Shown here in pieces: positions 1 through 4,867 of a DNA stretch of 8,768 nt; the stretch's first letter is position 1, and each line of letters starts with the position of its first letter. Origin of the DNA: DAIOEK01 sp964600595 (GTDB lineage: Bacteria > Chloroflexota > Anaerolineae > Anaerolineales > Anaerolineaceae). Position numbers and translations under genes: made by a program. The stretch spans positions 1 through 8,768 of the forward strand of contig CAZRKL010000109.1 of assembly GCA_964600595.1 (NCBI GenBank), in the 5' to 3' direction. The notes beneath the pieces were generated by a model. The model was given only the letters and a program-made list of their open reading frames with translations, had not been told where the DNA came from and searched no databases.

Positions 1-2
1 AT

Positions 3-455
3 CCCGAGCCGATCCACTGGAAGAATTTAAAATCCATAATTGGAGAATCCGCCCGCAGTATTGTGGATGGTAAATTGGTTTATCACCTGACTGATGACGA
101 TGCCGTTTTCCTGGCTGACCCACAGGTGCTGGGAAGCGTATTCTCTTATCTCATCGATAATTCCCGTAAATACGCCCCGGATAGCAATATTGAGATAAAC
201 GGAAAAACAGATGCAGACCGGGTGATTATTTCGGTGAGCGATCATGGACCCGGAATACCGGAAGATATGTTTTCAAGTATTTTTGAAAAGTTCGTTCGCG
301 CAGACAACAGCGATTCACGCGAGGTGTACGGGCGTGGATTGGGTTTGTATATGGCAAAACGTTTGATTGAAGCCATGCATGGCACAATATCTGCAAATAA
401 CCTTGAAACCGGAGGCGCGCAATTTTCTATTTCGTTGCCGGTGATGGATAAATAA
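3..455 (+). CDS. Sensor histidine kinase, C-terminal ATPase domain (5' partial)
   Basis: The frame is open from base 3, so the first 150 codons seen are the tail of a longer protein; a GTG at 63 lies inside the domain and is not the start. The visible part is a HATPase_c domain: N-box 'LIDNSRKYAPD' (about nt 150-182), G1-box 'DHGPGIP' (about 240-260), F-box 'IFEKF' (about 280-294) and G2-box 'GRGLGL' (about 330-347), all intact. Proteins of this family autophosphorylate a histidine in the preceding dimerisation domain, which is off the window, and pass the phosphate to a response regulator. The stop codon is one base from the ATG of the regulator at 457, so they are almost certainly co-transcribed and cognate. 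The signal sensed cannot be told because the sensor part is missing. Confidence 0.95.
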   Translation, partial: PEPIHWKNLKSIIGESARSIVDGKLVYHLTDDDAVFLADPQVLGSVFSYLIDNSRKYAPDSNIEINGKTDADRVIISVSDHGPGIPEDMFSSIFEKFVRADNSDSREVYGRGLGLYMAKRLIEAMHGTISANNLETGGAQFSISLPVMDK

Positions 456-456
456 T

Positions 457-1164
457 ATGCCTAAACAGATCCTGATTGTGGATGATGACCCCACCTTGCT
501 GCGCTTCTTCGGTGAATATCTCACCGGAGAGGGATACCAGGTGATCACCGCCCGGAACGGCTCAGAAGCCCTGCGGGCTGCTTTCCAGAACCGACCCGAT
601 CTGGTGATCCTTGATGTTATGATGCCAGGTATGGACGGCTGGGAGGTCTGCGCCAGGATACGCGAAATGTCATCCATCCCGGTCATTCTGGTAACCGGCA
701 AAACCAGCGAAGCCGATAAACTCCGCGGATTTAAATTGGGCGCAGATGATTATGTTACCAAACCCTTCAGTTTCGCCGAGGTGGCTGCCCGCATCCGGGC
801 TGTGCTTGTTAGAATTGGCGCAACCCAAAATGCAGATTCATCCATCATTCATATCCGTGACCTCACCATTCATCTCGATAAACGCAGTGTGTATCGCGGG
901 AATGTGGAAATCATCCTTACCCCCACAGAATTCCGTCTGCTTGAATACCTCGCCCGGCACCAGGAACGGGCTATCCCTGAAGATGAACTGGCCAAAGCCG
1001 TGTGGGGAAATTCCCGTGAAGAAGAATCCTCCACTGTCAGACGATATATCTTCCTGCTCCGCCAAAAAGTGGAAAAAGATCCCACCCGTCCCGAAATAGT
1101 CAAGACTCTTCGCGGCTACGGCTACCGGATGGGCACCGCTAGTCTGCACCTCCCTGAAGAGTAA
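457..1164 (+). CDS. OmpR/PhoB-family DNA-binding response regulator
   Basis: The protein has 235 residues, normal for the family. The receiver domain (about 1-120) has the acidic pocket D9-D11, phospho-acceptor D53 in 'ILDVMMPGMDG', the switch T80 and the conserved K102 in 'TKPF'. The C-terminal winged-helix domain (about 128-227) has 'LTPTEFRLLEYLARH', a recognition-helix region around residues 191-205 and the closing wing 'TLRGYGYRM'. It is expected to bind DNA as a dimer once phosphorylated by the kinase encoded immediately upstream (one-base gap). I see no transcription terminator after the stop, so some transcripts may run into the gene at 1208. The target genes are unknown; no binding site could be recognised because the family has no single consensus. 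Confidence 0.96.
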   Translation: MPKQILIVDDDPTLLRFFGEYLTGEGYQVITARNGSEALRAAFQNRPDLVILDVMMPGMDGWEVCARIREMSSIPVILVTGKTSEADKLRGFKLGADDYVTKPFSFAEVAARIRAVLVRIGATQNADSSIIHIRDLTIHLDKRSVYRGNVEIILTPTEFRLLEYLARHQERAIPEDELAKAVWGNSREEESSTVRRYIFLLRQKVEKDPTRPEIVKTLRGYGYRMGTASLHLPEE

Positions 1165-1192
1165 TCGGGTAATCGTATTTTGCCATTGATTA

Positions 1193-1201
1193 TGGTAAGA
1201 T
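1193..1201 (+). promoter_or_regulatory. Extended -10 promoter candidate for the 1208 gene
   Basis: TGGTAAGAT is a TGn-extended -10 whose hexamer TAAGAT (1196-1201) fits TAnnnT. No good -35 is seen at the usual distance. Counting six bases from the hexamer puts the transcription start at 1208, the A of an in-frame ATG, which suggests a leaderless mRNA. Confidence 0.45.
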
Positions 1202-1207
1202 ATGCTT

Positions 1208-1573
1208 ATGGACGACAAAATTACCATCATCGAAGGACCGACGCCCGCATTCGATCAGGCACCAGACGCCTGGGCAATGGGAATTTATGAAGGACCGGGT
1301 CAACATGATCTGGTCTTTACTCGTTTGAGAACATATAACGGGCAGGCGCTGGTGGAACGTTGCTACAGGGCATGGAAGAGCCAGGGCGGAATGCTGCTTG
1401 AATATCGTGATGAATTGGGCATTACCCAGACCAAGCCCATTGTAGCCATCCGTTCAGTTGCTGCAGACGAAGGTCAGGTTCTACTGATGTGGTTGCGCAG
1501 CGAGCACACCGGTGAAGAGGAAGTATCCCCTCCAGATCTGGATTATGACGATAGTGGATTCGACTTACCTTGA
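1208..1573 (+). CDS. Small conserved-type protein of unknown function
   Basis: Product of 121 residues (123 if the ATG at 1202 is used). No signal peptide, membrane segment or known catalytic motif is seen, so it is probably cytoplasmic. It opens 'MDDKITIIEGPTPAF', has a central 'LRTYNGQALVERCYRAWKS' stretch and ends with an acidic tail (EEEVSPPDLDYDDSGFD). From memory, similar 'IIEGP...LVERC.RAW' proteins occur in Chloroflexota, but I cannot name the family and assign no function. I prefer 1208 over 1202 because there is no clear SD sequence before either ATG, while an extended -10 ends seven bases before 1208, as in leaderless genes. A strong terminator follows the stop by seven bases. The upstream regulator gene ends 43 bases earlier without a terminator. 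Confidence 0.85.
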   Translation: MDDKITIIEGPTPAFDQAPDAWAMGIYEGPGQHDLVFTRLRTYNGQALVERCYRAWKSQGGMLLEYRDELGITQTKPIVAIRSVAADEGQVLLMWLRSEHTGEEEVSPPDLDYDDSGFDLP

Positions 1574-1574
1574 G

Positions 1575-1657
1575 AATAAAGCCGGAGGCATAACCTCCGG
1601 CTTTTTGTCTGATTAAGTAACAAACGCTTGGATGAGGGGGGCATCCAAACGTTTGTT
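1575..1657 (-). ncRNA. Candidate short structured RNA (5' hairpin plus terminator)
   Basis: Prediction from signals only. The minus-strand promoter at 1691-1664 would start RNA at about 1657. The first 40 nt would then fold into a hairpin of up to 17 bp with one mismatch and a loop of C6U, followed by a short linker and the GC-rich terminator hairpin at 1601-1581, giving about 83 nt in all. No matching small protein and no known RNA family was recognised. A stable 5' hairpin with a C-rich loop is common in regulatory RNAs that bind G-rich ribosome sites, but no target is demonstrated. The U-tract after the terminator on this strand is weak (UUUAUU). The alternative is that the hairpin is a pair of operator sites on DNA. 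Confidence 0.35.
1578..1606 (+). terminator. Rho-independent terminator of the 1208 gene, possibly bidirectional
   Basis: A perfect 8-bp GC-rich stem (1581-1588 with 1594-1601) with loop CATAA is followed by five T. AAA before the stem would extend it and gives a weaker U-tract (TTTATT) on the minus strand, where it could end the tRNA transcript or the candidate small RNA. Confidence 0.92.
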
Positions 1658-1658
1658 A
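1618..1658. repeat. Inverted repeat, 17-bp arms, 7-base loop
   Basis: The arms 1618-1634 and 1642-1658 are complementary except for one C/A mismatch; the loop is A followed by six G on the plus strand. Each arm contains its own palindrome: CAAACGCTTG (1621-1630, imperfect) and CAAACGTTTG (1646-1655, perfect), with centres 25 bp apart. It is not followed by a T-run on either strand, so it is not an ordinary terminator. It may be an RNA hairpin or a double operator. Confidence 0.85.
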
Positions 1659-1663
1659 GCTTT

Positions 1664-1691
1664 AGTTTATCATATCTACCCGCACTGTCAA
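1664..1691 (-). promoter_or_regulatory. Strong minus-strand promoter candidate
   Basis: On the minus strand there is a perfect -35 TTGACA (1691-1686), a 16-bp spacer and -10 TAAACT (1669-1664) preceded by TGA, which makes an extended -10. It lies downstream of the tRNA and faces the hairpin at 1658-1618; the predicted start at about 1657 falls at the edge of that hairpin. Confidence 0.6.
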
Positions 1692-1733
1692 GCTGTTTTC
1701 ATTAGAAAAAGTTAACAAAATTGTAGACATGTG

Positions 1734-1807
1734 TGCCCCAGGAGGGACTCGAACCCCCAACCTAGGCGTTAGGAGTGCCTCGCTCTATCCATTTGGGCCA
1801 CTGGGGC
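1734..1807 (-). tRNA. tRNA-Arg, anticodon CCT
   Basis: The 74-nt cloverleaf reads on the minus strand. The acceptor GCCCCAG pairs with CTGGGGC, with discriminator A73 at base 1734. The D-arm has GCCC/GAGC (one C-A mismatch) with GG in the loop. The anticodon loop is CTCCTAA, with anticodon CCT at plus bases 1771-1773, reading AGG codons as Arg. The T-arm is GGGGG-TTCGAGT-CCCTC. The 3' CCA is not encoded (CAC follows the discriminator), so it must be added after transcription. The last anticodon-stem pair (A31-C39) is also mismatched. No clear terminator follows directly; the next candidate is the bidirectional hairpin near 1600. Confidence 0.96.
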
Positions 1808-1816
1808 AGTAATGGT

Positions 1817-1822
1817 ATTTTA
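1817..1822 (-). promoter_or_regulatory. Possible -10 of the tRNA-Arg gene
   Basis: TAAAAT on the minus strand would place the transcription start near 1810, three bases before the mature tRNA 5' end. No convincing -35 is found 16-18 bp upstream, so this is weak. Confidence 0.3.
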
Positions 1823-1879
1823 CCGCAAAATCACACGCCTTGAGGAGGAAAATCCCTACCCCACAAATCTGAAAAAGTG

Positions 1880-1905
1880 TGTCATAATTGCCCAAGTAAA
1901 GGAGG
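1880..1905 (+). promoter_or_regulatory. Extended -10 and SD of the first lipoprotein gene
   Basis: TGTCATAAT (1880-1888) is a TGn-extended -10 without a clear -35; it predicts a start near 1895. It is followed by a full SD AAAGGAGG (1898-1905), seven bases before the ATG at 1913. The SD decides the start: an in-frame ATG at 1877 lies upstream of the promoter. Confidence 0.55.
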
Positions 1906-1912
1906 TTTTTAT

Positions 1913-2785
1913 ATGAAAACCACAATACGAATATTCAGCATGCTCATGGTCCTGGTGTTTGGATTAACAGCATGCACTCCAGCAGCTCTGCCAACACAAA
2001 CTCCTGCCACAGCCACAATTGACATTGCTCCAATTTATACATCAGCCGCAGCGACCATCGCTGTGGAGGGCACCCGTAATGCAGCCTTGATGTCGACTGC
2101 CACCCCCTTGCCCGAACCGACTGTAACGGAAGCTCCAACAGAAATGCCTGCGGTGGAACTGCCCACTGTAATGCCTGTTGAAGCCAACGCTGAGCCAACC
2201 CCCACAATGTGGATTCCGGTGAGCGGAGATTCTCTCCCCGTAATCCGGGCAAGGTTAAGCACAAATTGCCGCCAGGGACCTGATCCTAAATTTGATATCG
2301 TTGCTGCGTTTGAAGAAGGCGACAAATCAAAAGTAGTCGGCAAACTGCGCGGTGGTGGATGGTGGTATATCGAAAATCCACAGGACGATGATCCCAAGTA
2401 CTGCTGGGTTTGGGGTGAAACCACCGAAGTTGAGGGGAATATCAACTACGTGCAGGAAATGTTCGTGGCAACCCCTTATGTTTCCAAACCTGTGATTAAA
2501 GTCAACATAGCTGTTGATCCGGTTACATCAAATACCTGCCCGCAGACCTTTACCATCACAGCTACATTAAAAACCGACCGTCTGGGTGATTTCACCTACA
2601 GTATCGTAGATGAGACCGGGGCTGTGCTGAAAAGTGGTATCCTCAGTTTCCTGGATGATGGTACAAAAACCGTCACCTTTACCAAAAAATACAGCAAAGA
2701 CATCACCAAATGGGTTCAAATGAAGGTGACCAATCCGGTTACTGAAAAGACAGGCAAGATCCAATTCTCATTGGATTGTCCATAA
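1913..2785 (+). CDS. SH3-like domain lipoprotein, paralogue 1
   Basis: The 290-residue product is exported and lipid-anchored: signal peptide with lipobox 'LTAC', lipidated C21. After it come a conserved 'IYTSAAATI' segment (41-49), a Pro/Thr/Glu-rich linker (about 62-98), an SH3-like domain (about 108-178; 'TNCRQGP', 'GWWYIENP', 'CWVW') and a C-terminal beta-rich, Ig-like region (about 193-290). Four cysteines (119, 164, 209, 289) match those of the next two proteins and could form one disulfide in each domain. SH3-like domains of this type often bind cell wall or other proteins outside the membrane; no catalytic motif is seen and the ligand is unknown. Unlike its paralogues it lacks a 'TPTP' hinge between the two folded domains. 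Own promoter and terminator. Confidence 0.92.
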   Translation: MKTTIRIFSMLMVLVFGLTACTPAALPTQTPATATIDIAPIYTSAAATIAVEGTRNAALMSTATPLPEPTVTEAPTEMPAVELPTVMPVEANAEPTPTMWIPVSGDSLPVIRARLSTNCRQGPDPKFDIVAAFEEGDKSKVVGKLRGGGWWYIENPQDDDPKYCWVWGETTEVEGNINYVQEMFVATPYVSKPVIKVNIAVDPVTSNTCPQTFTITATLKTDRLGDFTYSIVDETGAVLKSGILSFLDDGTKTVTFTKKYSKDITKWVQMKVTNPVTEKTGKIQFSLDCP

Positions 2786-2805
2786 TTCTTGCTTCCCTGC
2801 TCTGT

Positions 2806-2842
2806 AAAGCACCTCTTTCAATCGATGAAAGGGGTGCTTTTT
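2806..2842 (+). terminator. Rho-independent terminator of lipoprotein gene 1
   Basis: The arms 2806-2819 and 2827-2840 form a 14-bp stem with one T-G wobble, loop AATCGAT, and a T-run at 2838-2842. It lies 20 bases after the stop. Confidence 0.93.
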
Positions 2843-2938
2843 CGTTCCTGTTTTCCGCTTTACTTTTTTAATTTATCCATACAATTAACATATTCAAAGG
2901 CTATAATTAGGTTAACCGCGTTTATCCATTGACCTGGT

Positions 2939-2973
2939 TGGTATAATGAAAAAGATAAACTCTGCGGGGAGGT
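2939..2973 (+). promoter_or_regulatory. Extended -10 and SD of the second lipoprotein gene
   Basis: TGGTATAAT (2939-2947) is a consensus extended -10; start predicted near 2954. Upstream DNA (about 2860-2910) is AT-rich and could act as an UP element. A TTGACC at 2929 is too close to be its -35. The SD GGGGAGGT spans 2966-2973. A second TATAAT at 2902 lacks a -35. Confidence 0.7.
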
Positions 2974-2977
2974 TATG

Positions 2978-3850
2978 ATGAAAACACAGATGACGCGTTT
3001 TACAATCCTGATGATAATTGCATCCCTCTTCTTATCCAGCTGCGGATTGATTGGCGGCAATGCTCCTCAGGTTCAGGACCCTGCAGTCTTTTTTACGCAG
3101 GCTGCAATGACCATGAGTGTAGATCAGACTCTGGCTGCCCTCAGCGTCCTGCAAAACCAACCAACTGAAACGCTTGTTCCCCCCACAGATACGCCCGAGC
3201 CTACTCCAACGATGGAAGTGGAGATTATCGAACCAACGGTTGAAATCGTTGAGCTCCCCACTGGCACACCAGAGCCAAGCCCAACGCCCGATACTCCCAT
3301 GTTAAATGTGGTTGTAAATACAAACTGTCGGGCAGGACCCAGCCTGATGTTCCGCGTGGAAGGCTATATCACCACTGATATGTCGCTACCGGTACGGGGC
3401 GTTAACGAAGGCCGCTCATGGTGGTGGGTGGATAATCCGACCTATCCTGATTATCATTGCTGGGTGAACAAGAATACATCAGAAGTGGTTGGCGATACAT
3501 CTATGGTTCCCATTTATCGCGCCCCGTGGACCCCAACACCCGGTACGCCCAAGATGAGTGTTCAAATTGTCACCGGTCCCACCCACGTAGAGGGCAAATG
3601 TCCGCTCAAGGTGAAATTTGGCGCGATCATCAAAAGCAACACCGGCGGTTATGTAAGGTACGAATGGATTAAGAAAGGCAAGAATAAAACGGATAAAGGG
3701 TGGGTAAATATTCCCGCCGATGGTCAGGCGACATTAATGTGGTCGTTTACGGTAAATGGCGATGGCAACCAGTGGGTTCGTCTGTGGACATATTCTCCCG
3801 TCCGGATGGTATCGAACACCTACAAATTCACTGTCGATTGCAAAAAGTAA
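2978..3850 (+). CDS. SH3-like domain lipoprotein, paralogue 2
   Basis: The product has 290 residues. Two adjacent ATG codons (2975, 2978) are possible; 2978 is preferred because GGAGG ends five bases before it, against two bases for 2975. The signal peptide ends in lipobox 'LSSC' (C22). Next come the 'FFTQAAMTM' segment (about 38-46), a long Pro/Thr/Glu linker (about 62-107), an SH3-like domain (about 108-176; 'TNCRAGP', 'SWWWVDNP', 'CWV'), a 'WTPTPGTP' hinge and the C-terminal beta-rich region (192-290). Cysteines 117, 161, 208 and 288 match the paralogues. It should sit on the outer face of the cytoplasmic membrane, with the linker spanning the wall; binding partner unknown. Own promoter and terminator. 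Divergence from its neighbours is large, so the duplication is old. Confidence 0.92.
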   Translation: MKTQMTRFTILMIIASLFLSSCGLIGGNAPQVQDPAVFFTQAAMTMSVDQTLAALSVLQNQPTETLVPPTDTPEPTPTMEVEIIEPTVEIVELPTGTPEPSPTPDTPMLNVVVNTNCRAGPSLMFRVEGYITTDMSLPVRGVNEGRSWWWVDNPTYPDYHCWVNKNTSEVVGDTSMVPIYRAPWTPTPGTPKMSVQIVTGPTHVEGKCPLKVKFGAIIKSNTGGYVRYEWIKKGKNKTDKGWVNIPADGQATLMWSFTVNGDGNQWVRLWTYSPVRMVSNTYKFTVDCKK

Positions 3851-3866
3851 TTTACTTGTTTTTCCA

Positions 3867-3900
3867 AGGAGGTTCGAGGGCTTCCTCGAACCTCTTATAT
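3867..3900 (+). terminator. Rho-independent terminator of lipoprotein gene 2
   Basis: A perfect 11-bp stem (3869-3879 with 3884-3894, two more weak pairs outside) with loop GCTT is followed by TTATATTT. It lies 18 bases after the stop. The AAGGAGGT in the left arm resembles an SD but has no start codon after it. Confidence 0.88.
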
Positions 3901-3921
3901 TTAAATGGTTGAGCAAAACCA

Positions 3922-3962
3922 TTGAGAACATATCTGGAAACAGGTATTGTATTATGAGGAGG
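3922..3962 (+). promoter_or_regulatory. Promoter and SD of the third lipoprotein gene
   Basis: TTGAGA (3922-3927), a 17-bp spacer and TATTGT (3945-3950) predict a start near 3957, giving an 11-base leader that begins at the SD GAGGAGG (3956-3962). The SD is five bases from the ATG at 3968 and excludes the in-frame ATG at 3947, which lies inside the promoter. Confidence 0.55.
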
Positions 3963-3967
3963 TTTTT

Positions 3968-4807
3968 ATGAATAAAATTAGTACCCTATTGCTTGGGGTA
4001 ACGGTGATCATTCTGATCCTCACCGCCTGTGTTCCCGGCCTGGGGACAGCGAATCAGGATCCCGGACCGATCTATACCCAGGCAGCCCAAACGATTGAAG
4101 CCACAATGACAATGGGGGCAATGTTAAACGCATTGACCACCCAACAAGCTGAACAACTCGAGCCCACATCAACACAAGCTGTTATTGAAGAGCCAACGAC
4201 AACGCCTCTGCCTGAAGCTACGGCGACCATCGAGCCAACCATTACTTACTCCGTGCCCATGATTTCAGCGACCAAGAACACCAACTGTCGTGAAGGTCCT
4301 GGCGCGCAATGGGCAGTTATCAGCGCGCTGTTAGTCGGAGATAAAGTGCCCGTCAAAGGGAAGAGCGTCTCTGGCACATGGTGGCTCATCCAGGACCCCA
4401 AACAGGCAAGTAAAACCTGCTGGGTATGGACTGATACGACCAATGTTGAAGGAAAAACCGACAGCCTGCCAATAATTGAGACTCCACCGACCCCGACGCC
4501 AGAGAAACCCGCTATTACGGTCAGCAGCTCGGTTTCGCCCACCACATTCAATGGAGCTTGTCCTAAGACACTTACCCTCAAAGGCACCGTCACCGTCAGC
4601 CGTCCGACAAAGGTGGAATATGCCTGGGTATCCGATTTTGGAATGAGTATTGGCGGCGGCAAATATGAATTTGACGAAGCAGGTTCAAAGACTTTCACAA
4701 AGACGATCGAAATAAACAGTGATACAACCGGTTTCCTGCGATTCCGCGTGGAGGCGCCTTTCTCTGTAAAAGCAGACAGGATAGAAATCAAGATCAATTG
4801 TGATTAA
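3968..4807 (+). CDS. SH3-like domain lipoprotein, paralogue 3
   Basis: The 279-residue product has a signal peptide with lipobox 'LTAC' (C21), the 'IYTQAAQTIEATMT' segment (35-48), a Thr/Pro/Glu linker (about 60-96), an SH3-like domain (about 98-165; 'TNCREGP', 'TWWLIQDP', 'CWVW'), a 'PPTPTPEKP' hinge and the C-terminal beta-rich region (about 182-279). The four cysteines (107, 151, 198, 278) are at the same relative places as in the other two. It is expected to be lipid-anchored outside the cytoplasmic membrane. No enzyme motif is seen; a binding or structural role in the cell envelope is inferred. Its SH3-like part is closer to paralogue 1 ('CWVW', 'NVEG') than to paralogue 2. Own promoter; terminator shared with the convergent gene. 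Confidence 0.92.
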   Translation: MNKISTLLLGVTVIILILTACVPGLGTANQDPGPIYTQAAQTIEATMTMGAMLNALTTQQAEQLEPTSTQAVIEEPTTTPLPEATATIEPTITYSVPMISATKNTNCREGPGAQWAVISALLVGDKVPVKGKSVSGTWWLIQDPKQASKTCWVWTDTTNVEGKTDSLPIIETPPTPTPEKPAITVSSSVSPTTFNGACPKTLTLKGTVTVSRPTKVEYAWVSDFGMSIGGGKYEFDEAGSKTFTKTIEINSDTTGFLRFRVEAPFSVKADRIEIKINCD

Positions 4808-4829
4808 CCAGAAATTAGATGCTAAACAA

Positions 4830-4867
4830 AAACCGTCCGGGGGTTACACCCTCGGACGGTTTATTTT
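4830..4867. terminator. Bidirectional terminator between convergent genes
   Basis: A 12-14 bp stem (4830-4843 with 4849-4862, one G-T wobble) with loop TTACA is followed on the plus strand by TTATTTTT and on the minus strand by TTTTTGTTT. It serves the lipoprotein gene ending at 4807 and the diguanylate cyclase ending at 4861, whose stop codon overlaps the foot of the stem. Confidence 0.9.

Noticed and set aside
63..455. GTG at 63 as the start of a 130-residue protein
   Set aside because: The frame is open to the window edge and the domain is a truncated ATPase region; homologous kinases carry much more upstream.
1618..1658. Long hairpin as a rho-independent terminator
   Set aside because: No T-run follows on either strand, and a strong terminator already lies at 1578-1606.
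2929..2934. TTGACC as -35 of the second lipoprotein promoter
   Set aside because: It is only seven bases from the -10 TATAAT; the extended -10 explains the promoter better.
3867..3874. AAGGAGGT as a ribosome binding site
   Set aside because: It is part of the terminator stem and no start codon or open frame follows at proper distance.
4246..4797. 183-codon minus-strand open frame
   Set aside because: It lies wholly opposite the third lipoprotein gene, which has lipobox, SD and conserved domains; the minus frame has no recognisable motif or ribosome site.
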